A DNA stretch of 64,000 bases, from contig OX235275.1 of assembly GCA_944472155.2 (NCBI GenBank), positions 26,030,865 through 26,094,864 on the forward strand, written 5' to 3'. The stretch comes from Trichobilharzia szidati (taxonomy: Eukaryota > Platyhelminthes > Trematoda > Strigeidida > Schistosomatidae). Positions 53,400-63,744 of the stretch are shown one piece after another. The stretch's first letter is position 1. Every line of letters starts with the position of its first letter. The notes under the pieces were generated by a model. It saw only the letters and a program-made list of their open reading frames with translations. It was not told the DNA's origin and ran no database searches. Made by a program: the position numbers and the translations under genes.

Positions 53400-54170
53400 A
53401 AAACAAGATCTGTTTCCTGAACGTTTCACTGTGTAAGCCATCACAGCTTCTTCATCAGATTTATTCGGATTTTTATTAATCATCAAAATACATAGTCAAA
53501 AATTGCTAAAGCCGATCTTTTTTCTAGACTTTTTAGTTCTACTTCATTTTTGTGTGGACGTTTCGTGCGTAGTGTATGTTCATTCACCCTGACCTTCACC
53601 TGTCTACTGCTCTCCCCTATATAGCATGCATCACATTCTGAACACATTATCTTGTAGACACAAATACTTTGCGACATTTTGGGAACTATATCTTTGATAT
53701 GCACCAGCGCTTTCTCCAGAGAATTAGAAGGTTTGACACAGACTTTAATATTATATGAGGCAAACAGTCTTTAAAGTTGTTCAGCTGTGTCCTTTCGATA
53801 TGGGTTGGCTATCGTCGATAGCCAGGATTTTTCAATTTTTTGTTTTCCCTTATGCTCCTTTCTATTGATAATACTATCCAGTAGCTTTTCCAGATAACCA
53901 TTTCCAATCAAAATCTGTTTTATATTGGATATCTCGTTCTCAATATCATCATCATTATCTGTCATGATGTTTCTAGCTCTGTTAACGAGATTTAAAGCTA
54001 CTGAAACTGTCATTCCTATTGGATGATCTGATTGGAAATTCAAATACTTGTTGGTATGTGTCGGCTTTCTTTATATGGTAAACTTTAGTTTCTCGTCAGT
54101 TTGTCTTTTTACAAGACAATCAAGATAGTTTAGAGTTCCCTCCGCCGATTCTACTTCAGTTAGTTGAGGA
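53400..54170 (-). mobile_element. Penelope-like element (PLE-F), thumb and endonuclease
   Basis: Minus strand: LDCLVKRQTDEKL relic (54080-54140), YLNFQSDHPIGMTVSVALNL and ISNIKQILIGNGYLEKLLDS (53771-54043), a frameshift at about 53710-53770, then VHIKDIVPKMSQSICVYKIMCSECDACYIGESSR, VKVRVNEHTLR, RSALAIFDYVF (53483-53704). The zinc-type cysteines, YIG and R-x-NEH are present; the last third of the endonuclease is gone, replaced by the 3' flank with a hammerhead motif. The catalytic RT is absent. The neighbouring 54180-54360 may be an inverted N-terminal scrap (plus strand, LKDLVKNKREQYN) but that is weak. Confidence 0.78.
53407..53465 (-). ncRNA. Hammerhead motif in PLE-F 3' flank
   Basis: Minus strand: CTGATGA, AGAAG, CTGTG-ATGGCTTA-CACAG, TGAAAC, GTT, CAGGAAACAG. 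It has the exact CUGAUGA core, a 5-bp stem II with loop, GAAAC and a GTT cleavage triplet, with the very short stem III typical of PLE hammerheads. Stem I is weak (TCTG/CAGG). The extra bases between CUGAUGA and stem II match those in SINE-A. Confidence 0.6.
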
Positions 54171-54360
54171 AAAAGGCGCCAACTCATTGACCCTGCTTAC
54201 AGACTTCAAAGTTCTAAGTGGAATAGCATTGTCCTCATTGAAAGACCTAGTGAAGAATAAACGAGAACAATATAACAGAAGAATGGCTAGCACACATGAA
54301 TCAATAAATTGTAAGATAAGAGGTTGAGTTATTCCAGAAAGTCTCAACTCCATTATGTAA

Positions 54361-54808
54361 TAAATAAGACGACCAAATGGGACAGAAAGATAAACTGATA
54401 ATAAAGATGTTTGCTAATATTTGATATATTTCCTACCACAGTCTCGTAAGTATTACAAGAGTCATTCGACTGAATGAGTTCATGGAAATCTTATTCCTAC
54501 CTTAAAAAAATAAAATTGACAATCTGGGTGATTAGGTTTAAGACTATTTTAATAATAATAATTTATATTTCTTATAAACGGGTTTTTACAAGAAATGCAT
54601 ACCATTTTTACAGGCACGATCAGTTATGTTATAAATTACAATCGTGAATTATTATAAATTAATACTTTTTCAAAAGTTTAAATTGTTCGATAATGGTACA
54701 AGCGATTAGAACAGGTTCGTATAAATGTTAAATTGTAAACCCTTCATCATCAAAGTTGACCAACAAACCAAACTTCGTTCCGTTTCATGCTGATAGTTAT
54801 GGTCAACC
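54361..54808. other. Unassigned spacer
   Basis: AT-rich; no supported gene. It serves as the insertion site of the RTE that follows. Confidence 0.4.
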
Positions 54809-54821
54809 AGTGAACCGCGTA
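54809..54821. repeat. 13-bp target site duplication, left
   Basis: AGTGAACCGCGTA, identical to 55762-55774. Confidence 0.8.
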
Positions 54822-55761
54822 CTTATTATCACCATTGATATTCCTAACTGTGGTGGACTGGATTATGCGTCAGACAGTGGGAAACGAGAAGACAGGGATA
54901 TCCTGAACCGACGTGAAGAACCTAGAAGACCTGGATTTCGCAGATGATTTATGTTTGATGTCACACAAAATCGAAGACTTACAAGCGAAAACCGAAAAAC
55001 TGGTCGAAGAAGCAGCCAGTGAAGACAGGACTCCAGGTGAACAAAGACAAGACGGAGGTTATGAAAATAACCAACCAACAACAACAACAGTAGCAACATC
55101 CAGCGCCAATCACCATCAACGGGAGGGATTTGAAAGAGGTTACTTCATTCACTTATCTAGGGAGCATTGTCTCAACTACAGGCACACGGGACGGACGAGG
55201 ATGTCAAATCAAGAATCGGGAAGGCGAGAAACACATTCATCAACCTGAAACCAATCTGGAAATCTTTGTCACTCAGCCTGCATCAACAACAAATGATTCG
55301 GATTTTCAATACAAACGTCAAGTCAGTCAGTTCTTCTATACGGATCAGAAACTTGGCGGGTCCCAAAGGATATTTCCAACAGCCTGTTGCAGATTTTTAT
55401 CAACAGCTGTCTTCGTTCTATACCGAAGATCAGATGGCTGGAAAGAATCACCAACAAGGAACTATGGGAAGAAACAAAACAAGAACCAGTGGCCTATCAA
55501 ATATGCAGAAGAAAGTGGGGATGGACACTCGCCGAGGAGGCCGCTGTGTGACATTGCGCGTCAGGCCAGTGCTCGAGTGGAACCCGAATGGGAAGCGGCG
55601 GGTGGGACGTCCAAAGGTGAGATGGAGGAGATCGTGTTAAGAAGAGCTGAAACAGTATGGACTAACATGGATGCAGGTGAAAAATACAGCAGAAGACAGA
55701 AGCAAGTGGAGGCGTGCAGTTGAAGCCCACTAGGAACCCAAGGGAACAATAATAATATAAT
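54822..55761 (+). mobile_element. RTE-type LINE, 5'-truncated, with target duplication
   Basis: Begins at the stretch before FADD (relic of ITIDIPNCGGLDYA in another frame), then KNLEDLDFADDLCLMSHKIEDLQAKTEKLVEEA (54913-55010), a +1 shift after VEEAAS, TPGEQ and NKDKTEVM relics, KEVTSFTYLGSIVSTTG (55130-55180), GTDEDVKSRIGKARNTFINL and MIRIFNTNVKSVSSSIRIRNLAG (55167-55370), VARQASARVEPEWEAAGG-type end. The 3' end CACTAGGAACCCAAGGGAAC plus AATAATAT tail stops exactly at the right duplication. Frames break at least three times, but sequence is close to 17488-18125 and 42716-44030. Confidence 0.92.
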
Positions 55762-55774
55762 AGTGAACCGCGTA
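55762..55774. repeat. 13-bp target site duplication, right
   Basis: AGTGAACCGCGTA; partner of 54809-54821. Confidence 0.8.
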
Positions 55775-56679
55775 TATTTGGGTAAGTGCTATGTCGCTAA
55801 AAGCTATTTCAAGAAGAGAAGAACTTCCTGGGAAGCATAACAGTAAGTGTCCATTTAGACATACATAGAAGCATTGTTACAGCAATAGGTAATTTTCAGT
55901 CCATGTGCGGCCAGGAACCATAATAATAGCGAACTAATGCACACAAAATGACATTTGGAGCATGTAGGAGCTGGAAAATTTCGTCACGCAAATCAGTGAG
56001 ATTTCAAATGTAACCATCAGCATGTGTTTATGACTTATTAGGCAACCAGATTTATTGGTATAAAAGTAATATTCCACAACTGTCATCCAGGATGCGTCGC
56101 GGAGAAAGGTAATGGGCAATTCACGAGGCTCATTGGTTAACCTCAGATAGGAATTTATACACTGCAGAACAGCCTACTTCAAGAAACCTACGGGAATCAC
56201 TGCGGACAAATATTGCATCCTTAGGGGAACTCTACTAACTCCGTTCACGCTGAAGTCATTACTGAGGGGAATGAAATCTGTGCCATGAAACGACTGGTAT
56301 CAGTAAATACAACGTTGAAACCATACATCTAAACTTTAGATTTATTTCACAATTTCAAAAAAGCTACAGTCGATAATGAATTTGGTAGTAATCAGATTAT
56401 TAAGTCATATTTTTCTATTGGCCGGAATGTCTCGCCATTGTATTCATTCTTCTGGCAGATAGTTTTAATATATTCTAACGTAAATTATTCTGTTTTATTG
56501 CCAATTATGTCGGAGTGTTTCTCAATGAAATTACTAATCTCTCCACTATGGTTAAAGAAGTTCCTCAAACTTGTTGACAACATACGATTGAGGATAACGT
56601 GAAATGTTACAGCGTATATCTCTCTATCCTTTCAGTGAAAAATTGTAACTACATTCAAGTTACAATTCTGGATATAAGA
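55775..56679. other. Unassigned spacer
   Basis: No supported gene or repeat partner. Confidence 0.4.
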
Positions 56680-56900
56680 ACAGCAAAGTTCAGTGAAGAG
56701 TCTCTTTTCGACTGCGATGTCATTCACCTGGCTGTACAATACCATTTAAATATAATTATTTTGTACGTGTGTGTGTACAATAGTATTGTCAAACAAAAAA
56801 TGGGATAAAAATTAGTTAGGCTTACTGTTAAAGTCATCAAAATGTTTCGCAAATTGTGACGAATAATCAAAATTGTAATAAGGGTTGTGTAATAAAACGT
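56680..56900 (-). repeat. PLE-D terminal repeat relic
   Basis: AAGTTCAGTGAAGAGTCTCT and following bases match 18925-19060 (same orientation) and are inverted relative to 30830-30980. No coding sequence. Confidence 0.55.
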
Positions 56901-57074
56901 AGGGTACTAAGTGAGATTAAATGTCTCTGAAAGCAATACTAAAAAAATATATTTTATGCTGACTACTTCTTAGCCGTTAAAACCAATAGTTTAGCAACAT
57001 GGCGTGTCACGGAAAGGATTTCTAACAAGTGGCTGCAGACTTTCAATTACAGCTATTCACTTCGCTGTCTCCAC

Positions 57075-57225
57075 TTTTTTTATCCTTCACGTTCCCCAGT
57101 TGAACATAGGGCTTCAAGCTAGTGGCTTTTAGGTTTCTGTAGCAGTGTTTGTTTTTACAGGATGGGGTTGCTAGCCTCATGCCCAACCTTTCCTCTTCAC
57201 CAGCATTATTTCTGGCTTAGTGAGG
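57075..57225. repeat. RTE 3'-end scrap and GC-richer module
   Basis: 57090-57115 is a minus-strand RTE 3' end scrap (AACATAGGGCTTCAAGC). 57125-57225 repeats the module of 17381-17487 (GTTTCTGTAGCA, GGGGTTGCTAGC, GCCCAACC). It leads straight into a SINE-B head. Confidence 0.45.
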
Positions 57226-57307
57226 TAAGGGAGAGCGTCGGCCGGAGATCGTACCCCGGACCATGTACATGGTCGGCGAGCGTCCTAACCGCTATGCCAC
57301 CGACGCA
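57225..57307 (-). repeat. SINE-B, tRNA-like head
   Basis: Minus strand: GGTGGCATAGCGGTTAGGAC with an A-box match, then the CCATGTACATGG arm and a CGGGGTACGATCTCCGG T-arm relic. Very similar to 1-89. Confidence 0.65.
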
Positions 57308-57705
57308 CCAGCTGTCTTCATAATGAAGATCAAATGGCCAGCCGGCTGGCCAGAAAGAATTAATTAGCAGAAGGAAACTCTGTCAATAAATCAACCAAGA
57401 GCCGGTCATTCACTAAATATGTAGGGTAAAATGAAAATGGATGGATCTGGCATCCTCTGAAGGGGCCATCGAATGACATCGCGTGCAATATATATGCCAT
57501 CGTTCGAATGGAATCCGGATGGGAATTTACAAGTGGGTCGTCGATGTGAGGGTAACATGGAGGAGGTCGTGTGAGTTGGAGAAGGAGATGAGAAATTATG
57601 TGCAATCGTTAACCCAACCGAAAGAGAACAGCAGAAGATCGCAAAAAAGTGGGGATGTGTTGCAGGAGCCGTATGTTCCCAAGGGAATAATATAATAGAA
57701 TATAA
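57308..57705 (+). mobile_element. RTE-type LINE 3' end
   Basis: From the QLSS relic (CAGCTGTCTTCATAATGAAG) through a WIWHPLKGPSNDIA-type relic and SNGIRMGIYKWVVDVRVTWRRSCE (57495-57570), to GTTCCCAAGGGAATAATATA. Closest to 6380-7290 (shared AGAGCCG-TCA and GAAATGG words). Confidence 0.8.
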
Positions 57706-58102
57706 ATAACCCTTAAGCAAACGACTTAAGCCAGCAGGTTAATAACTTCCATTGCATTAGAATATTTCCGTTTATTTTTCCCATCCATTCGATTTTTAAC
57801 ATCAATAGGGATAAAACCTTAAAACAATTGTCCGATTTTATTTATTTTGTTCAAATTTGATCTTAGTTTCAGTGTCCAATATATGGTATTAAACTGAAGG
57901 AACAGTGTATTTCAAATAATATTTTGATTTAATTTCAAAACAAAAATACAAATAAATAAAAAATTGAAATTTTCAAAACTAAAAATATTATCAGAGAAGG
58001 CATAGTAGTTTTCTATGTAAACACGAGCGAAATAAGCAGATTGGCAGATTATACGTAGACACGATTTGTAATATGTTTATTAACTGGGACCATTGTAGCC
58101 AT
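57706..58102. other. Unassigned AT-rich spacer
   Basis: Very A+T rich, no supported gene. Confidence 0.4.
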
Positions 58103-59165
58103 ACTATTATTATCTCGTTGGGTTCCGAGTGGAACATAGGCTTTAACAACACATCTCCACATTCTTTTCTCTGCTGTCCTCTTCAGCTGTGTCCATGACT
58201 GACCATTTTCTGTCATCTTCTCCTTGCCACACCATCTCCTCAATGTCACCCTTGCACCAATGACTCACTTCCGCTTCCTATTGGGATTCCCTCAAACTAT
58301 AGACTGCACTGTGCGCGATGTCATTCTGCGGCCTACACAACTTATGCCCAACCGACCCATCTGCATTCTCTCCTACATATTTGTTTAACAATCGACTCTT
58401 GATTGGTTCACTGCTAATTCTTTCTGGCCAACTGGCCATCTGATCTACAATATCGAGCTAGCGGAAGCAGCTATTGATCAAAGTCTGTAACTTGTTGAAA
58501 ATCCTTTTCGTGACACGCTGGCCCAGTTTCTGACCCGTATAGAAGGACTGACTTGACATTGGTGCTGAAAATGCGAATCTTGTTCCTTATGCTGAGTGCA
58601 GAAGATTTCGCAGAAGTGCTTTCAGGTTGACGAAGGCGTATATTGCCTTTGCGATCCACTCTGACTGGTGCTGACATCTTCATCCGTGCTGTCACCTGTA
58701 GTTGAAACGATGCATCCCAGATAAGTGAAGGAAGCAACCTCTGTCAAATCTTTCCTACAGATGATGATTGGTGTTGATTATTATTGTTGCAGCGGTTCGT
58801 TGGTTATCTGCATCACCTCTGTCTTCTCCATGTTCACCCGCAGTACTGTCTTCGCTGACTGCCTCTTTAGCCAGTTTGTTGGTTTTCGCCCGCCTGCAAG
58901 TCTTCGAGTTTGTGTGACATTAAACAATAATCATCCGCGAAATCCACATCTTCTAGAGTCTTCTTGTCGTTGATCCGGCGTATTCCTCTCTTCTCACTCC
59001 CCACAGTCTAACACATAATCCAGTCCACTACAATTAAATATACCGTCGGTGATTTTAGGCAGTCTCGTCTTACTCCTGCATTGTCTTCAAAAGTAGGCTT
59101 TGCTGAGTTTTCTGTTGTGGATCACCTGACACGTGGCACTGTCATGTATTCATCTGTTGAATGAG
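58103..59165 (-). mobile_element. RTE-type LINE, reverse transcriptase end to 3' end
   Basis: Starts TTATTATTATC then CGTTGGGTTCCGAGTGGAAC, the inverted 3' end. On the minus strand: VARVEGIPIGS-like relic, LSIRNKIRIFSTNVKSVLLYGSE (58550-58620), the SLIWDASFQLQVT region of GSIVSTT, INGRDL-type relic near 58750, the DFADDYCL relic at 58925-58950, then a VIHNRKLSKA and QLI-type scrap up to 59165. Frames broken. Confidence 0.82.
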
Positions 59166-59257
59166 GTTTCTAGAGACTTGGTCGCTGCACGCCCAAGTCT
59201 AACCATAATTTATATGTATATATATATATATATATGTATATTTTCCAATGTGGATTT
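59166..59257. repeat. AT microsatellite
   Basis: (TA)n at about 59212-59240, next to the tail of SINE-B. Confidence 0.7.
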
Positions 59258-59461
59258 CGTTAATTTATTTATTTTATTTATTTCAGTTACAGCTTGATGC
59301 CACACCGTATTTTCAGTACAAGTATGGAATTTTCAGCATGGATATCGGTAGCCCAAATTTTGCAGACTGACCATAGATATCGGGTGTGCGTCGGCAGCGG
59401 ATCGAACCTCCGACCATGTGCATGGTCGGCGAGAGTCCTAACCACTCTCCCACCGATGTGA
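59258..59461 (-). repeat. SINE-B, most complete copy
   Basis: Minus strand from a tRNA-like head (GGTGGGAGAGTGGTTAGGAC A-box region; GAGGTTCGATCCGC B-box) through a body with CCGATATCTATGGTC and GGGCTACCGATATCCATGCT, to a TAAATAAAATAAATAAATTA tail. About 204 bp. An A-rich tail and polymerase III boxes support the SINE call. Other copies: 1-89, 57225-57307, 62365-62505, and a body fragment at 60115-60208. Confidence 0.72.
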
Positions 59462-60057
59462 CATATTGAACAGAAATGCTTGCTATCTTTTGACATGTCT
59501 CCTCTATGTACAAAGTCGTCGACAGTGCTTCAGGGTTAACATGACGTAATTTGATGGATGATGGTGACTAGCAATGGAATTCAGAAAGTACACCTCTTCC
59601 TACTGGAGACTCGTCATCTGAACTCACCTGCTTACCAGTAAGTGATATCTTTCTAAACGTCAGTGGTCACTAAAAGTCAGCGAACACTGAACATCATTTA
59701 CATCCTGGTTTGGGACTTTTCAGCTACTTGATCGATGGATGTCCTGAAATTATATTGAGAAGTCGTGTTCTGTGAGATCCACTATGTAAAGATGAAGTCG
59801 ATGCTCGTTGAAGACATTGATTGGTCTGATGTAAATATCCTGACGTCCTTGACGAATGGTTTCATTATTCTCTTCGTGTAAATAATTTCATTTTAGTGCT
59901 TATTATGTCCAAGATTTGAACAATAAAAATGTCAGTCTTTTCATATGGATAAAGGGTCTTCTCAGACTTATTTCCAGCACACAATCAAGAGGAATATTCA
60001 ATGGTACACCATATTCCGTTATTTCCTATCAACTGTTCGGTTGTAGCTACTAGTATT
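59462..60057. other. Unassigned spacer
   Basis: No supported gene. Confidence 0.4.
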
Positions 60058-61000
60058 ATTTATTATTATTACTGTTTCCTTTGATTCCTAGAAAAACATA
60101 GGGCTTCAGCCGCAGGGCGCACACCCGATATCTATGGTCGGCCTGAATTTGGCTACCGATATCCATGCTGAAATTCCACACTTGTACTGAAATTGTGAAG
60201 TAAAATCTCAGTCTCCATTGCGTTCAGTTCTCTGCTAGAGTCATCACCTGGCCCACACGTTTTCATCTCCTCTTCACATGACCTCCTCCAACTCATCCTC
60301 ACCCTTGCACGGACGACCAACTCGCCGCTTCCCGTCCGGGTTCCACTCGAGAGGTAGCTTGTCTAGTGATGTCACATAATGGTTTCCTCATAATATGGCC
60401 AATCCATCTCCATTTCTTCCTGCCTGTTTGTTTCACAATCGGTTCCTGCTGTGTTGGTTCGCTCCCAGAGATCTCTGTTGTGATCTTTTCTGGCCATCTG
60501 ATCTTGAGTATTGAGCGAAGACAGCTGTTATTGAAGGTCTGTAGCTTGTTTGAGGTGCTCTTTATGACGCGCAGTGCAAGTCTCTGATCCATAAGAAGTA
60601 GCACTGACTTTACATTGGAGTTGAAAATCCGGATCTTATTTATGATGCTGAGTGCTGTTGACCTCCACACAGACTTGAGAGTAGTGAAAGCTTGTCTTGC
60701 TTTTCCGATTCTTGCTTTGATATCCTCGTCAGTTCCACCTGTAGTTGAAACGATGCTTCCCAGGTGGGTAAAAGAGGTTGTTTCTTTCAGGTTCCTTTCA
60801 TTTATGCTGATTGTTGTCAGTTGTTGTTGTTGCTGTTGTTGGTGTTGACCAGGAATTTTCATCACCTCTGTTTTATCTATGTTCACCTGAAGTCCTATCT
60901 TTGATGCTTCTTCTGCCAAATTGTTGCTTTTCGCTTGCATGTCTTCCAGTTTGTGGGATATCAGACATATATCATCGGCGAAGTCCAGATCCTTCAAGTT
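60058..61000 (-). mobile_element. RTE-type LINE, 5'-truncated, interrupted by a SINE-B piece
   Basis: Minus frame 60299-60997 is open for 232 codons: KDLDFADDICLISHKLEDMQAKSNNLAEEA with the FADD motif at its start, LQVNIDKTEVMKI, TISINERNLKETTSFTHL, GSIVSTTGGTDEDIKARIGK, FNSNVKSVLLLM, LQTFNNSCLRSILKIRWPEK, RKKWRWIGHIMRK, TSRVEPGREAASWSSV. Only the last part of RT and the C-terminal region are present, so it cannot be autonomous. The 3' end (CCTAGGAATCAAAGGAAACA-type plus AAT tail) is split by 60115-60208. Confidence 0.9.
60115..60208 (+). repeat. SINE-B body fragment inside the RTE 3' end
   Basis: CACACCCGATATCTATGGTC to CACTTGTACTGAAATTGTG matches the SINE-B body (inverted 59310-59400), without the tRNA-like head. 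It lies between GGGCTTCAGCCG and TCTCCATTGCG, which are continuous in 46650-47520, so it is a later insertion. Confidence 0.7.
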
Positions 61001-61744
61001 TTTGTGTGAAGTTATAAAAACATAATTATTGTAAGCTACTTTTCAGCCATCAAGACTCACCATTTATCAGTGCAAATGCCCAACGAAGACGATTTAAGCC
61101 GACAGAATAAAAATTGCACCATGTTTAAGTCCTTCAGGCTTTTTTTCCCCGTTAAACTTTCTTTTTTTCAATTTCACAGGGAATGAAAACACAAAGAAAA
61201 ACGTCCTATTTAATTTGATTTTATTCAAACTTTATCTCAACATTCAATGTTCAATGTTTAATATTTGTCTGTAGAAAAAAGCGCGTTTCTTAAACACTTC
61301 CAATTAATTTACAAAGAAAAGTAAATAAACAAATAAATAACTGTAAGTGCTGTAGAGTAAAGAATTCCGCTTAAATCTCATTTTAATCCCTATTTTTATT
61401 TTTTTTCTGTTTGAAGAAGATGTAAACAGTTTAACAAGTTATTTATGAAAACACAGACCTTTGTTAAAAAAATTACAAGTGAAATCATGAGATTAGGCGT
61501 AAAATTATTTCCAGTTGAGATTTAATCAATACACAGGTTGATTCCATTATGTTGCTTCAACACTTAATTGATGCCGATGGCACTGGGATAAAAAATAATT
61601 TGAATTTCACCCATCTTGGTTACAGTTTCCCTCATATCTTATTGATTTCGAAACAATCAACCTGAGACCGAGCACTTCGGTCTAATCAATCGACGGGAAA
61701 ATCTAAAATTTAATTGAATAATTAATATGACCCGTTGCACAAGA
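61001..61744. other. Unassigned AT-rich spacer
   Basis: No supported gene. Confidence 0.4.
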
Positions 61745-61925
61745 GGTGGCTCTCATGGCCCAAGTGGTCTAGTGAATAACGCTTCGGCATTTGAAACTAC
61801 GGACTCTAAGTTTGTGGCTCGGTAGGAACATCATCACTCACTGGGGAATGCAGGCACATTTAACTGACGAGTCCCAAATAGGACGAAATGCCTATCCTGG
61901 ATTCCACTGCTGGTCATCATCAACC
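61745..61925 (+). repeat. SM-alpha-like hammerhead SINE
   Basis: A tRNA-like 5' part (TGGCCCAAGTGGTCTAGTG is A-box-like; GTTTGTGGCTCGGTAGG near the expected B-box is decayed) followed by the hammerhead at 61855-61903 and the family 3' end (TTCCACTGCTGGTCATCATC). SM-alpha is the described schistosome family of polymerase III-transcribed satellite/SINE repeats with active type I hammerheads; this copy agrees in order and core sequence. Confidence 0.85.
61855..61903 (+). ncRNA. Hammerhead ribozyme, SM-alpha type
   Basis: CTGACGA, stem II GTCC/GGAC around CAAATA, GAAA, stem III ATGCCTAT, cleavage triplet ATC, then CTGGAT. Stem I upstream strand is CATTTAA; against CTGGAT it pairs with two G-U wobbles and one mismatch, consistent with C-to-T decay of CATCCAG. 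Core residues are all consensus, so weak activity is plausible. Confidence 0.8.
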
Positions 61926-62364
61926 AATCAACTTATAATTACATACCCAAACATCGTCGAAGCGTCTGCCCAAGAAGCCGACGTTATCAATAATATTTAT
62001 TATAAAAACACGCACGTGGTACAATATGGGTATTAACAGATCCGTTACACAAAATGTCATGGTCTGTTGGAAGATTGGGATCCTACCCGAACGCCTAAAT
62101 TAAAGCCTACAGTTGTATCAACAGGCGACTCCCCTATCAAGCCTCATTCTCATGTTTGCTAATGACCAAAACAGGATTCGCCTTCTGGAGTCAATGTATA
62201 CCATAGGTTTCGAATCAGAGTTTCCCCAACTTCACTCCTTAGGCAGACCTTCATATCTATCAGTCTTCAATCCATTCGCATTCTATTTGTCTCTTTTGTG
62301 AGAAATACCACTGCTGAGTGAAACCAATGAACAGGACTTACCTGATTTTTTTTATTTTTTGTGA
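61926..62364. other. Unassigned spacer
   Basis: Two open stretches (61791-62036, 62113-62301) have no recognisable feature; the first overlaps the hammerhead SINE and is discounted. Confidence 0.35.
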
Positions 62365-62505
62365 TTATACCTTGATTCCACACAATATTTTGGTAAAAGT
62401 ATGGAATTTTCAGTATGTGATATCGGTAGTCCAAATTTTCCAGGCCGACCAGTGATATCAGGCAGGGGATCGAAACCTAGACCATGTGCTTGGTCGGTGA
62501 GAGCG
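62365..62505 (-). repeat. SINE-B, partial
   Basis: Minus strand body (GATATCACTGGTCGGCC, GGACTACCGATATCACATAC) and T-arm part of the head (GGTTTCGATCCCC). Truncated inside the head at about 62505. Confidence 0.62.
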
Positions 62506-63744
62506 AAAAAAAGACTGGAGCGTCTACTCTCCCCCAGCAAGCCGTATCAGGTCGTTAAAGAGGACACGCAGACGTGTTCTACATCATTACCGATACCATA
62601 ACTTTTAATAACTTCAAACCTTTTGGTGAGGCATAATCTCCATGAAATTTTTCAGGGAAGTAATAAAAAAATTCGATGAAAACATCAATACTAAGCTGTC
62701 TTGTGACATTTTTCAGGCATAATTTCTCTTTCTAAAACCTGTGCATAGTGTAATCTGTAAAAAAACCTTAGAACAACAAGAACACCTAATGATATTATCA
62801 ATCACACTACAAAAACTCATGGGAAGACGACGAAACTAGGATTCTTTTCCTTATATGACTATCCGTCTGCACTATGATTTTATCATTCGTCTGTCAGTCA
62901 CAGCCTAACTAACTGCAATCTATTATTAGCGTTTATTTGTCCATGAGAAATTTTGAAAAAAATTAAATAAAAATGAAGATATAAATCAGATAGATATGTA
63001 GGCATCAAATTGTAGTCTGTGAACAATTTCTTTCCTCCTAATAAACTATTTCACATCTCCTTTTCGGAGGTATAGTGTCTCGTGTAGCAGAAAATCTTAC
63101 ATCATCGTACACAAAAACAACATTTAAATAATGAAGGTTTATGCAGGTTGTTGTAAGAAACAGTATCATAAGGAAACTGTGTGGATTAGCTATTAAAATT
63201 TGTTTTTCTATTTTAGATTCAATCTTGAATCGAAGTCACTGAAGGCACTGAATTACAGACCTAATTGAGTAGAATTTCTAAAAATATTTCTTAGATCTTG
63301 ATAGTATATTACTGAGGAAGGCGTCATGGGGGATTTTATCACCAACCTACATAAAGTCACGGTAGCACTAAGCATCACGGAGTATTCACCGATGGCCACT
63401 AACCAGACCTAGGACTTTTTTCAGCATGCACATGTGGTTAGATCCTTAAACCTTCAGGGTAAGGAGGAGAGAGTACACCGACCACTCAGTCAATAGGCTT
63501 AGTGACTGGCAGTGACGGAATACAGGGTGAAGTCTCGGTGGGACATCGTAAGCATCAGGTCCCACCAAATTGAACATCTTCAGTCTACGAGCACCTTCTG
63601 GAGTCCGATCATTCAGTTGTACGTGATTTACCCTTGAATGTTTTCTACAGCACAAAATTCAGTCGCTATAAATATTAAAGTTTTCTTCCACTTAAGTATA
63701 ACTAAAGCTGTAGCTAAACATAAAATAGAAAACTAAAACTATGT
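62506..63744. other. Unassigned spacer
   Basis: About 1.2 kb without a supported gene or a repeat partner in the window. A 69-codon minus frame at 63446-63655 is not recognised. Confidence 0.4.

Noticed and set aside
63446..63655. 69-codon minus-strand frame
   Set aside because: Unrecognised and unsupported by any neighbouring feature.
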